Notes under the pieces: generated by a model
What the model was told of the DNA's origin: nothing
Database searches by the model: none
Seen by the model: the letters and a program-made list of their open reading frames with translations, nothing else
In this document: positions 1-8,797 of the stretch, piece by piece
Numbering within the stretch: the stretch's first letter is position 1
Layout: each line of letters opens with the position of its first letter
Translations under genes and position numbers: made by a program
Source: Paraburkholderia graminis C4D1M
GTDB taxonomy: Bacteria > Pseudomonadota > Gammaproteobacteria > Burkholderiales > Burkholderiaceae
NCBI RefSeq assembly: GCF_000172415.1
Contig: NZ_ABLD01000015.1
Span: 1-64,000, forward strand
DNA: 64,000 bases
Direction: 5' to 3'

Positions 1-1008
1 GTCGATGGACAGCTTGCCGTCTTTCGCCTTCTGACCGAACTCGGCGATCTTCTTCTCGATGTCGGCGAGGCTCAGCTGATCTGCATTGCGCAGGATCGGC
101 ACCACCAGACCGCGCGGCGAACCGACCGCGATACCGATGTCGAAGTAGCCGTGATAGACGATGTCGTTACCGTCGATGGACGCGTTCACCAGCGGGAACT
201 TCTTCAGCGCGTGAACAGCCGCCTTCACGAAGAACGACATGAAGCCGAGCTTCACGCCATGTTCCTTCTCGAACTTGTCCTTGTACTTGTTGCGCAGATC
301 CATGACCGGCGCCATGTTCACTTCGTTGAACGTGGTCAGAATGGCGTTGGTTTGCTGCGACTCGAGCAGACGCTCGGCGATACGCGCGCGCAGACGCGAC
401 ATCGGCACGCGTTGTTCCGGGCGGTCCTTCAGCCATTGATCAGCCGATGCCGGCGCCTTCACGTCCGGCAGCGACGGCTTGGCGGCCTTCGGTGCGGCAG
501 CCGGTGCCGGTGCAGCGGCCTTGGCGGCGGGTGCGCCTGCCGTCAGCACGTCGCCCTTGGTGATGCGGCCGTCGCGGCCCGTGCCGGCGACGTCGCCCGA
601 CGACAGGCCCTTCTCCGCCATCAGCTTGCCGGCAGCCGGCGAAGCAGCGGTGTTCGCACCCGTTGCGGATGCGGCTTGCGCGGCCGGTGCGGCAGCAGGA
701 GCCGGAGCCGGCGACGCTTCGGGAGCCGGCTTCACTTCGGCTTCGACGGCAGCGGCGCCAGCCTTGCCTTCGGTGTCGATCTTGGCGATGACCTGATCGG
801 CCGTGACGGTGTCGCCGTCGTTCGCGATGACTTGCGCGAGCACGCCGGCCGAGGGTGCCGGCACTTCGAGCACGACCTTGTCGGTCTCGATTTCGATGAG
901 AATTTCGTCTTGCGCCACAGCCTCGCCGGGCTTCTTCTTCCACTGCAGCATGGTGGCTTCCGAGACCGACTCGGACAGCTGGGGAACCTTGACTTCAACA
1001 ATAGCCAT
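1..1008 (-). CDS. odhB: 2-oxoglutarate dehydrogenase E2 (dihydrolipoyllysine succinyltransferase), C-terminus outside window
   Basis: Core E2 subunit of the 2-oxoglutarate dehydrogenase complex; it transfers the succinyl group from the E1-bound intermediate to CoA in the TCA cycle. The ATG at 1008 has an AGGA about 8 nt upstream. The N-terminus is a lipoyl domain with the lipoylation context EIETDKVVLEV, followed by an Ala/Pro-rich linker, the peripheral subunit-binding domain (near residues 185-225) and the start of the catalytic acyltransferase domain. The visible 336 codons end at FGQKAKDGKLSID; the catalytic HxxxDG region lies beyond position 1. It follows sucA on the same strand with a 143-bp gap, the usual sucA-odhB order in Burkholderiaceae. 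Very confident. Confidence 0.96.
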   Translation of the reverse strand, partial: MAIVEVKVPQLSESVSEATMLQWKKKPGEAVAQDEILIEIETDKVVLEVPAPSAGVLAQVIANDGDTVTADQVIAKIDTEGKAGAAAVEAEVKPAPEASPAPAPAAAPAAQAASATGANTAASPAAGKLMAEKGLSSGDVAGTGRDGRITKGDVLTAGAPAAKAAAPAPAAAPKAAKPSLPDVKAPASADQWLKDRPEQRVPMSRLRARIAERLLESQQTNAILTTFNEVNMAPVMDLRNKYKDKFEKEHGVKLGFMSFFVKAAVHALKKFPLVNASIDGNDIVYHGYFDIGIAVGSPRGLVVPILRNADQLSLADIEKKIAEFGQKAKDGKLSID

Positions 1009-1111
1009 TATGAATATCCTGAATACGTATCGGGTGACGGCGCGGTGAACGACGACCGCCTGCGAACCCTGCGTGCCGCGCTTCAACCTTGATGGGTTGC
1101 AGAACGCGGCA

Positions 1112-1136
1112 CGGGAAAGCGCGCTGCGCTTTCCCG
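1112..1136 (-). promoter_or_regulatory. Intercistronic hairpin between sucA and odhB
   Basis: A perfect 11-bp inverted repeat (CGGGAAAGCGC / GCGCTTTCCCG) with a 3-nt loop lies between the sucA stop and the odhB start. There is no T-run after it on the minus strand, so it is not a typical intrinsic terminator. By inference it may stabilise or partly attenuate the sucA-odhB transcript and so adjust E1:E2 stoichiometry. Confidence 0.6.
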
Positions 1137-1151
1137 GTTCGTCTGTTCTCT

Positions 1152-4013
1152 TTATTTAGCGATCGACGCGCTCTTGAGGCGGCCGAAAGCGCCTTCGACC
1201 AGCGCCTTCTGCTGCTCGTAGTGCTTCGCGTAGTAGCCCACTGCCGGCGAAGCCGAAGCCGGACGGCCGCTGTATGCCAGCTTCTGTCCTTCCTTCATGC
1301 CTTCCTTCAGGTGATGCTCGATGTAGAACCACGGGCCCTGATTCTGCGGCTCGTCCTGGACCCACACCACTTCCGTCGCGTTGTCGTACTTCTTCATTTC
1401 CGTTTCGAACTGCTTGTGCGCGAACGGATAGAGCTGTTCGATACGGATGATCGCGACGTCGTTCGCCTTCGCTTCGCGGCGATGCGCGACGAGGTCGTAG
1501 TACACGCGGCCCGAGCACGCCAGCACGCGCTTGACCTTCTTCGCGTCGATGGTGTCGTCCACTTCGCCGATAACCGGCTGGAACGAACCCTTCGCGAGTT
1601 CCGACAGGTCCGACACCGCTTCCTTGTGACGCAGCAGCGATTTCGGCGTGGCGACGATCAGCGGCTTGCGGAACAGGCGGATCATCTGACGGCGCAGCAG
1701 GTGGAAAATCTGCGCCGGCGTGGTCGGCTGAACGACCTGCATGTTGTGGTCTGCGCACAGTTGCAGGAAACGCTCGATACGCGCCGACGAGTGCTCCGGA
1801 CCCTGGCCTTCGTAGCCGTGCGGCAGCAGCATGGTGAGACCCGACACGCGGCCCCACTTTACTTCGCCCGACGAGATGAACTGGTCGATCACGACTTGCG
1901 CGCCGTTCACGAAGTCGCCGAACTGCGCTTCCCACGCGACGAACGTGTTCGGTTCAGCGGTCGAGTAACCGTATTCGAAGCCGAGCACCGCTTCTTCCGA
2001 CAGCACCGAGTCGATTACCGTGAACTTCGCCTGACCTTCGGCGATGTTTTGCAGCGGCACGTACGTGCCGTCGTTCCAGCGCTCGCGGTTCTGGTCGTGC
2101 AGCACCGCGTGACGGTGCGTGAACGTGCCGCGGCCCGAATCCTGACCCGTCAGACGCACAGCGTAGCCCGATGCGACCAGCGACGCGAACGCGAGATGCT
2201 CGCCCATGCCCCAGTCGAGCTTCGCTTCGCCACGGCCCATCGCGCGACGGTCGTTGATGACGCGCTCGACCAGCGGGTGAACCTTGAAGTTTTCCGGAAT
2301 CGTGGTGATGCGCTCGGCGAGGCGCTTCAGTTCCGCGAGCGGCACGGCCGTGTCGGCTGCGTCGGTCCACTTGCGGTTCAGGAACGGCACCCAGTCGACC
2401 GCGTACTTGCTCTTGTAGTTCGAGAGCACCGGATCAACCGTGTGATGGCCTTCGTCCATCGCCTTGCGGTACGCCTTGACGAATTCCTCGCCTTCTTCTG
2501 CCGTGATCACGCCTTGCTGCACGAGCTTTTCCGCGTACAGCGCGCGGGTGCCCGGATGCTTGGCGATGGTCTTGTACATCAGCGGCTGCGTGACAGCCGG
2601 CGTGTCCTGCTCGTTGTGACCCAGCTTGCGGAAGCACACGATGTCGACCACGACATCCTTGTGGAACTGCATGCGGAAGTCGATAGCCAGTTGCGTGGCC
2701 AGAACGACCGCTTCCGGATCGTCGCCGTTCACGTGCAGCACCGGCGCCTCGATCATCTTGACGACGTCCGAGCAGTACAACGTGGAGCGCGAATCGCGCG
2801 GGTCCGACGTCGTGAAACCGATCTGGTTGTTGATGACGATGTGCAGCGTGCCGTGCGTGCCGTAACCGCGCGTTTGCGCGAGGTTCAGCGTTTCCATCAC
2901 GACGCCCTGGCCGGCAAAAGCCGCGTCGCCGTGGATCTGCACCGGCAGCACTTGCAGGCCGCTGTCGTCGCCGCGACGGTCCATACGCGCCTTCGCCGAA
3001 CCTTCGACCACCGGGTTGACGATTTCGAGGTGCGACGGGTTGAACGCGAGCGACAGGTGAACCGGACCGCCTTCGGTCGAGACGTCCGACGAGAAACCCT
3101 TGTGGTACTTCACGTCGCCGGCCGGCAGGTCGTCGACGTGCTTGCCTTCGAATTCGGCGAACAGGTCAGCCGGCATCTTGCCGAGCGTATTGACCAGCAC
3201 GTTCAGACGGCCACGGTGAGCCATGCCGATGACGATTTCCTGCACGCCGCGAGCACCGCCGTGACGCACGACTTCGTCCATCGACGCGATGAAGCTCTCG
3301 CCGCCTTCCAGCGAAAAGCGCTTCTGGCCGACGTATTTGGTGTGCAGGAAGCGCTCGAGGCCTTCAGCGGCCGTCAGGCGATTCAGGATGTGCTTCTTCT
3401 TCTCGTTCGAGAAGTTCGGCGTGGAGCGGATCGACTCCAGCTTTTCCTTCCACCAGCGCTTCTGTTCCGGATCGCTGATGTACATGTACTCGGCGCCGAT
3501 CGTGCCGCAATACGTGTCGCGCAGTGCCTTGACGATCTCACGCAGCGACGCGCGCTCGAATCCGAAATACAGATTCGTGGCGCTGAACTCCTGGTCCATG
3601 TCGGCTTCGGTGAAGTCGTAGAACGCGGGTTCGAGTTCGGGGATTGCGGGACGTTCGCGGCGCTTCAGGGGATCGAGATTGGCCCATTGCGAGCCGAGGA
3701 AGCGATATGCGCCGATGAGGGACTGCACATAGACTTGCTTTCGCGCGGTAGCGAGGTCTTCGCCGCCGGGTGCGGTGCGCGGGATGAAGGCATTGGCCTT
3801 GGCCCGTTGCGCAAACGATTCGACGATCGGGCCGTGGGCCACGTCGTTGGCATTGCTGCCGTCCGATGCAGGAACATTCTGCAACGCGTCGAAATAGCTG
3901 CGCCAGTTCTCGGGCACTGACGCCGGATTGTCGAGATATGCTTCGTACATTTCTTCTACGTACGGAGCATTGCCGCCGAACAGATAAGAGTTCGACTGGA
4001 ATTGCTTCATCAT
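1152..4013 (-). CDS. sucA: 2-oxoglutarate dehydrogenase E1 component
   Basis: Thiamine-diphosphate-dependent E1 of the 2-oxoglutarate dehydrogenase complex, decarboxylating 2-oxoglutarate and passing succinyl to the lipoyl arm of OdhB. From the ATG at 4013 it is 953 aa, close to the family length. The protein opens with a short N-terminal segment (MMKQFQSNSYLFGGNAPYVE), then the dehydrogenase E1 domain with GMAHRGRLNVL and GDAAFAGQGVV, and a transketolase-like pyrimidine domain with GYEGQGPEHSSARIERFLQ. The open frame extends four codons further to a GTG, but an AAAGG at 10-11 nt fits the ATG pair better. The 390-bp upstream region is gene-free and should carry the sucA-odhB promoter. Confidence 0.97.
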   Translation of the reverse strand: MMKQFQSNSYLFGGNAPYVEEMYEAYLDNPASVPENWRSYFDALQNVPASDGSNANDVAHGPIVESFAQRAKANAFIPRTAPGGEDLATARKQVYVQSLIGAYRFLGSQWANLDPLKRRERPAIPELEPAFYDFTEADMDQEFSATNLYFGFERASLREIVKALRDTYCGTIGAEYMYISDPEQKRWWKEKLESIRSTPNFSNEKKKHILNRLTAAEGLERFLHTKYVGQKRFSLEGGESFIASMDEVVRHGGARGVQEIVIGMAHRGRLNVLVNTLGKMPADLFAEFEGKHVDDLPAGDVKYHKGFSSDVSTEGGPVHLSLAFNPSHLEIVNPVVEGSAKARMDRRGDDSGLQVLPVQIHGDAAFAGQGVVMETLNLAQTRGYGTHGTLHIVINNQIGFTTSDPRDSRSTLYCSDVVKMIEAPVLHVNGDDPEAVVLATQLAIDFRMQFHKDVVVDIVCFRKLGHNEQDTPAVTQPLMYKTIAKHPGTRALYAEKLVQQGVITAEEGEEFVKAYRKAMDEGHHTVDPVLSNYKSKYAVDWVPFLNRKWTDAADTAVPLAELKRLAERITTIPENFKVHPLVERVINDRRAMGRGEAKLDWGMGEHLAFASLVASGYAVRLTGQDSGRGTFTHRHAVLHDQNRERWNDGTYVPLQNIAEGQAKFTVIDSVLSEEAVLGFEYGYSTAEPNTFVAWEAQFGDFVNGAQVVIDQFISSGEVKWGRVSGLTMLLPHGYEGQGPEHSSARIERFLQLCADHNMQVVQPTTPAQIFHLLRRQMIRLFRKPLIVATPKSLLRHKEAVSDLSELAKGSFQPVIGEVDDTIDAKKVKRVLACSGRVYYDLVAHRREAKANDVAIIRIEQLYPFAHKQFETEMKKYDNATEVVWVQDEPQNQGPWFYIEHHLKEGMKEGQKLAYSGRPASASPAVGYYAKHYEQQKALVEGAFGRLKSASIAK

Positions 4014-4405
4014 TTTTACGCTCACCTTTCTTCGAGTTTCTCGAGAAATAGCGGGTTACAGAACCTTCCGCGACACGGCCTGACCGTTTAGCGGATTGCG
4101 CGAATCAAGTCTTGCTTGGAAGGACCTAAAACTTGCACCCGGGGAGCATATCACAGAACCGATAGTCCAGATAGCAGACGGATTGCCGCCCGGGCCCGCA
4201 ACGACGGGCCTTCGCGGCGATTTTCGCGGCACGCAACAGTCTTCTGCGATTAACGGAGACAAACGCGCATAAACGAAGTGCGAACCGGCGGTAAGTGCTG
4301 ATAACGCTATCGGCGCGGCAAAAACAAAAAGCCACCCGAAGAAGGCTTCGGGTGGCTTTTGAACAGCAGTCAGAGCAAAGGCGCCGTAACCGGCGCGCGC
4401 TGCTC
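4014..4405. other. Gene-free region between typA and sucA
   Basis: About 390 bp without a credible gene. It carries the typA terminator (4327-4360) and, on the minus strand, must hold the promoter and leader of sucA-odhB. A weak extended -10-like TGTGATATGCT reads on the minus strand near 4145-4155, but no convincing -35 was found, so no promoter is called. The short ORFs here are not supported. Confidence 0.5.
4327..4360 (-). terminator. Rho-independent terminator downstream of typA
   Basis: A perfect 15-bp stem (4327-4341 paired with 4346-4360) closes a 4-nt loop. On the minus strand the stem is followed by TTTTTGTTTT. It lies 46 bp after the typA stop codon. The stem also ends in a short T-run on the plus strand, so it could act weakly in both directions. 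Confidence 0.93.
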
Positions 4406-6232
4406 TTAGTCCACCGCGCCCTTACGGCTTGCGCTGCGGCGCTCGTGTTCCTTCAGGTAGCGCTTGCGCAGACGGATGGATTGCGGCGTGACCTCGACCA
4501 GTTCGTCGTCGTCGATAAACTCGACTGCGTATTCCAGCGACATCTGAATCGGCGGCACGAGGCGCACGGCTTCGTCCGTACCCGACGAACGCACGTTGGT
4601 GAGCTGCTTGCCCTTGATCGGGTTCACGACCAGGTCGTTGTCACGGCTATGAATGCCAATGATCATGCCTTCATACAGCGGCTCGCCCGGCGACACGAAC
4701 ATACGGCCGCGGTCCTGCAGCTTCCACAGCGCGTAAGCGACTGCGGCGCCGTCGTCCTGCGAAATCAGCACGCCGTTGCGGCGCTCGCCGACCGCGCCTT
4801 CCTTGACCGGCTGATACGAGTCGAACGTGTGGCTCATCAGGCCCGTGCCGCGCGTGAGCGTCAGGAATTCCGACTGGAAGCCGATCAGGCCACGCGCCGA
4901 AATACGATACTCGAGACGCGTGCGGCCACGGCCGTCCGACGCCATGTCGAGCATTTCGCCCTTGCGGCGGCCCAACTCTTCCATCACGCCGCCCTGGTGC
5001 GCGTCTTCCATGTCGACGGTCAGGTTTTCGTACGGCTCGTGCTTCACGCCGTCGATTTCCTGCATCACCACGCGCGGACGCGACACGGCCAGCTCATAGC
5101 CTTCGCGACGCATGTTTTCCACGAGAATGGTCAGGTGCAGCTCGCCGCGGCCCGCCACTTCGAACGTGGTTTCGTCGCCGGTTTCTTTCACGCGCAGCGC
5201 GACGTTGTGGTTCAGTTCCTTCATCAGGCGGTCGCGAATCTGACGGCTCGTGACGAACTTTCCTTCACGGCCAGCCAGCGGCGACGAATTGACGAGGAAG
5301 TTCATGGTCAGCGTCGGTTCGTCGACGGTGATCATGGGCAGCGCTTCCGGCTGTTCCGGCGAGCAGATGGTCACGCCGATGCCGATTTCCTCGATACCGT
5401 TGATCAGCACGATGTCGCCCGCTTCCGCCGACTCGACCTGCACGCGCTCGAGGCCCTTGAACGACAGCACCTGGTTGATCTTGCGGTTCAGAATCGCGCC
5501 GTCCGGACCCGAACGCACGGCGACGGCCATGCCCGGCTTGATGCGGCCACGCGTGATGCGGCCCACGCCGATACGGCCGACGTACGACGAGTAGTCGAGC
5601 GACGTGATCTGCAATTGCAGCGGGCCTTCCGGGTCGGCTGCGCGCACCGGCACGTGCTTGAGCACGGCTTCGAACAGCGGGCGCATGTCGCCTTCGCGCA
5701 CGTCCGGCGTGAGGCCGGCATAGCCGTTCAGGCCCGACGCGTAGACGATCGGGAAATCGAGCTGCTCGTCGGTCGCGCCGAGCTTGTCGAACAGGTCGAA
5801 CGTCTGGTTGATCACCCAGTCGATACGCGCGCCCGGACGGTCAACCTTGTTGATCACGACGATCGGCTTCAGGCCGAGCGCCAGCGCCTTTTTGGTCACG
5901 AAGCGCGTTGCGGCATCGAGCCTTTCGACGGCGTCGACGAGCAGCAGCACGGAGTCGACCATCGACAGCACGCGCTCCACTTCACCGCCGAAGTCGGCGT
6001 GTCCCGGCGTGTCGACGATGTTGATGTGCGTGCCTTCGTATTCGACGGCGCAGTTCTTGGAAAGAATCGTGATGCCACGTTCTTTTTCGATGTCGTTCGA
6101 GTCCATCACGCGTTCGGCAACCTGCTGGTTGTCGCGGAACGTGGCGGTCTGACGGAGGAGCTGGTCGACGAGCGTGGTCTTGCCGTGGTCGACGTGGGCA
6201 ATGATGGCGATGTTGCGTAGGGCGCGGGTCAT
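4406..6232 (-). CDS. typA: Translational GTPase TypA/BipA
   Basis: Ribosome-binding GTPase of the EF-G-like superfamily, involved in ribosome assembly and stress or low-temperature adaptation. It is 608 aa, the usual length. The G1 motif HVDHGKTT is at about residue 14, G3 DTPGHADF near residue 75 and G4 NKVD near residue 130. EF-G-like domains III and V and the TypA-specific C-terminal domain (RGLIGFQSEFLTLTRG) follow. Its start ATG is preceded by CCAGG. It is transcribed alone and ends in a strong hairpin terminator. A long plus-strand open frame over it is only a GC-rich shadow. Confidence 0.97.
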   Translation of the reverse strand: MTRALRNIAIIAHVDHGKTTLVDQLLRQTATFRDNQQVAERVMDSNDIEKERGITILSKNCAVEYEGTHINIVDTPGHADFGGEVERVLSMVDSVLLLVDAVERLDAATRFVTKKALALGLKPIVVINKVDRPGARIDWVINQTFDLFDKLGATDEQLDFPIVYASGLNGYAGLTPDVREGDMRPLFEAVLKHVPVRAADPEGPLQLQITSLDYSSYVGRIGVGRITRGRIKPGMAVAVRSGPDGAILNRKINQVLSFKGLERVQVESAEAGDIVLINGIEEIGIGVTICSPEQPEALPMITVDEPTLTMNFLVNSSPLAGREGKFVTSRQIRDRLMKELNHNVALRVKETGDETTFEVAGRGELHLTILVENMRREGYELAVSRPRVVMQEIDGVKHEPYENLTVDMEDAHQGGVMEELGRRKGEMLDMASDGRGRTRLEYRISARGLIGFQSEFLTLTRGTGLMSHTFDSYQPVKEGAVGERRNGVLISQDDGAAVAYALWKLQDRGRMFVSPGEPLYEGMIIGIHSRDNDLVVNPIKGKQLTNVRSSGTDEAVRLVPPIQMSLEYAVEFIDDDELVEVTPQSIRLRKRYLKEHERRSASRKGAVD

Positions 6233-6523
6233 AGGAACCTGGAGACAGTTGAGTGCGCCGCTTGCTCATGCCGCTTACCCCTGCCGCTTACCCTTCTATC
6301 AGAGCAATACGAGGACAAAATTACGACAAGCCCAAAGCGCACTTTTGGGAACCCAACATTATAGCACGCGATGGTGACGCTTTCTGGTATTCACCAATAG
6401 CGGACGCCGCGGCGTGCCATTTGCAGCCCGCAACACTGACAGACCACCTCATTTGCGCCTACGCAAAAACGCGCCGATTCCTTCTTGAGTGCGGAAAATT
6501 CCTTGCCTAAGCTGTAATAACCC

Positions 6524-6553
6524 TTGCCGCGTCAATCATCCGGCTCCTATAAT
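6524..6553 (+). promoter_or_regulatory. Sigma-70 promoter of the marR-nodT-emrAB operon
   Basis: TTGCCG (6524-6529) and a perfect TATAAT (6548-6553) are separated by 18 bp, 35 bp upstream of the marR ATG. Just after the -10, ATAGTCAACCAT (6559-6570) is a partial dyad, and CGTGC at 6554 pairs with GCACG at about 6578. Either could be the autoregulatory MarR operator, which is an inference. The remaining gap from 6233 to 6588 holds nothing else recognisable. Confidence 0.72.
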
Positions 6554-6588
6554 CGTGCATAGTCAACCATTGCATTCGCACGAGAATC

Positions 6589-7104
6589 ATGACGGAGCCG
6601 TCCTCAACACCCGCGCCGGAGATCAGCGAGTATCAGCTCGGCGAAAGCGTCGGCTACCTGCTCGCGCGAGTGAAGTCGACCATGTCGAACATGGTCACCC
6701 AGCGCAGCATGGCCGAACTGGGCATCACCAGCCAGCAGGGCAGCATCCTGTTCATGGTGGCGAGCGGCAAATGCGTGCTGGCGGCCGAACTGGCCCGCGA
6801 ATACGGCATCGACGCAAGCGCCGTCACGCGGCTGATCGACCGGCTGGAAAAACGCGGCCTGCTGACGCGGGTGCGCAGCAGCGAAGACCGGCGCGCCGTG
6901 CGGCTCGCGCTGACGCCGGAAGGCCACGCAATCGCGGCGAAGATGCCGAAGATTTTCACCAGCGTGCTGGATAGTCTGCTCTCCGGTTTCACCCCGGAAG
7001 AAGTGGGCTTCTTAAAGAGCATGCTGCGGCGAGCCCTGATTAATTCCGGCGAATGCACGGCATTTGCTCGCGATGCGGCAAGCAGCTCCGGCAACAAGAC
7101 TTAA
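6589..7104 (+). CDS. MarR family transcriptional regulator of the efflux operon
   Basis: Winged-helix MarR repressor, 171 aa. The body has the classic MarR core: QGSILFMVASGKCVLAAELA, then the recognition helix region DASAVTRLIDRLEKRGLLTR and the wing RSSEDRRAVRLALTPEG (about residues 60-115). It is the first gene before nodT-, emrA- and emrB-like genes on the same strand, the arrangement of E. coli emrRAB. By analogy it would repress the operon and be released by small phenolic or hydrophobic ligands. The ATG follows only a weak GAGA. The ligand cannot be read from sequence. Confidence 0.92.
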   Translation: MTEPSSTPAPEISEYQLGESVGYLLARVKSTMSNMVTQRSMAELGITSQQGSILFMVASGKCVLAAELAREYGIDASAVTRLIDRLEKRGLLTRVRSSEDRRAVRLALTPEGHAIAAKMPKIFTSVLDSLLSGFTPEEVGFLKSMLRRALINSGECTAFARDAASSSGNKT

Positions 7105-7152
7105 AAATTACTTGCAGCGTCCATCATTACATTCCACTCAAAGAGTCGAGCG

Positions 7153-8709
7153 ATGAAATCCCTTTCCCTGTCCGCGCCCGCGTTTCCGCGCCGGGCCGCT
7201 GTCGCCGCCGCGGTGGCAGCGCTCGCCCTCGCGGGGTGCGCGAACTACTTCGGTGTCAAAAGCGACAAGCAGATCTCGTCGCCGGAGCAGTACGAGTCCA
7301 CGCAGAGTCTGACGGGCCAGGGCGGCCAGTGGCCGTCGCTCGAGTGGGCGAACCAGTTTGGCGATCCCCAGTTGCCGAAGCTGATTGACGAAGCGCTGGA
7401 AGGCAATCCGTCGATCGCGCAGGCGCAGGCGCGTCTCGCGAAGGCGTCGTCGTATATCGAAAGTTCGCGCTCGGCGCTCTATCCGAAGGTCAACGGCAGC
7501 TATTCGTGGACGCGCGAACTCTTCTCCGGCAACGCGCTCTACCCGCCTCCGTACGGCGGCACCTGGTATAGCGAAAACAACGTGCTGGCGAGCGCCTCGT
7601 GGGATCTCGACCTGTGGGGCAAGAACCGTCAGCGGCTCGGCCAGGCGGTGTCGCAGGAAAAGGCGGCCCAGGCGGACATGCAGCAGGCGCGCGTGACGCT
7701 CGCGGCCTCCGTGGCGAGCACCTATAACCAGCTTGCGCAGCTCTACGCGTTGCGCGACATCGCCGCGCGCGAGATCGAGAACCGCCAGGAAATCGGCCGG
7801 ATCACGAATGGCCGCGTCGCCGCGGGCCTCGACACGAACGTCGAACGCCAGACCGCGACCGGCAATATCGCGACGAGCCAGTCGAACCTGACGGACCTCG
7901 ACGGCCAGATCACCGTGGTGCGCTATCAGTTGGGCGCGCTGCTCGGCAAGGGGCCCGACCGCGGCCTGCAGATCGCGCAACCTGTGCTCGGCGCCGGCAA
8001 TGCGGTGACCCTGCCCGACAATCTGCCGGCCGATCTGGTCGCGCGCCGCGCGGACATCGTCGCCGCACGCTGGCAGGTCGAGGCGGCGATGCACGACGTG
8101 AAGGAAGCGAAGGCCGAGTTTTTCCCCGATGTGAATCTCGCCGCCGCTTTCGGCTTCGACGCGTTCGGATGGGGCCGCTTCCTGAAGGCCGGCAGCCGGC
8201 AGATACAGTTCGGCCCGGCGGTTCATCTGCCGATCTTCGACGCCGGCGCGCTGCGCTCGCAATTGAAGGGCCGTTACGCCGACTTCGACCTGGACGTCGC
8301 GAATTACAACCAGACGCTGATCAATGCTTTGTCGGATGTGGCCACGCAAGTCTCGTCGATCCGCTCGATCGACCAGCAATCGGGCGACGCACAGCGCGCG
8401 CTCGACGCATCCACGAAGGCGTATCAGCTCGCCGTGATCCGCTACAAGGCGGGGTTGTCGCCGCAATTGCAGGTGCTGACCGCGGACCAGAACCGCCTCG
8501 CCGCCGAACAGACCGTGACCACGTTGAAGATGCGCCGCCGCGATCTGCAGATCGGTCTCGTCAAGGCGCTCGGCGGCGGTTTCGACGCGACGCAAACCGG
8601 CCTCGTGGTGCCTGGCGACGGACCCCAGCAAGCAGCCGCGCCGGCCGCCGCGGCAAGCGCCAGCGGCACCGCGGCCACCGCCACGACCACGGCTGCGGCA
8701 GCGAAGTAA
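7153..8709 (+). CDS. NodT-family outer membrane efflux lipoprotein
   Basis: TolC-like outer membrane factor of a tripartite pump, 518 aa. Residues 1-29 form a lipoprotein signal with the lipobox LAGC, so the mature protein starts at Cys29 and is lipid-anchored. Two OEP repeats follow (roughly residues 70-260 and 270-465), with helical barrel segments such as PSIAQAQARLAKASSYIESS and PADLVARRADIVAARWQ. The C-terminal 40 residues are Ala/Thr-rich low complexity. It lies 48 bp after marR and 88 bp before the emrA-like gene. RND-type partnership is less likely because the following pump is an MFS protein. Confidence 0.92.
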   Translation: MKSLSLSAPAFPRRAAVAAAVAALALAGCANYFGVKSDKQISSPEQYESTQSLTGQGGQWPSLEWANQFGDPQLPKLIDEALEGNPSIAQAQARLAKASSYIESSRSALYPKVNGSYSWTRELFSGNALYPPPYGGTWYSENNVLASASWDLDLWGKNRQRLGQAVSQEKAAQADMQQARVTLAASVASTYNQLAQLYALRDIAAREIENRQEIGRITNGRVAAGLDTNVERQTATGNIATSQSNLTDLDGQITVVRYQLGALLGKGPDRGLQIAQPVLGAGNAVTLPDNLPADLVARRADIVAARWQVEAAMHDVKEAKAEFFPDVNLAAAFGFDAFGWGRFLKAGSRQIQFGPAVHLPIFDAGALRSQLKGRYADFDLDVANYNQTLINALSDVATQVSSIRSIDQQSGDAQRALDASTKAYQLAVIRYKAGLSPQLQVLTADQNRLAAEQTVTTLKMRRRDLQIGLVKALGGGFDATQTGLVVPGDGPQQAAAPAAAASASGTAATATTTAAAAK

Positions 8710-8797
8710 CAGCGCGGACCGCAACGGATCGACAGCAACAGACCACACACGAACATCCGAATAAACGACGACGTTAGAGAGAACCCGGAGCACATCA

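Noticed and set aside
1089..3920. A 943-codon plus-strand open frame opposite sucA
   Set aside because: Arg/His/Val-rich shadow of a GC-rich gene; the minus strand encodes full-length E1 with all motifs.
4295..6220. A 641-codon plus-strand open frame opposite typA
   Set aside because: Shadow frame; TypA on the minus strand is complete with GTPase motifs and a terminator.
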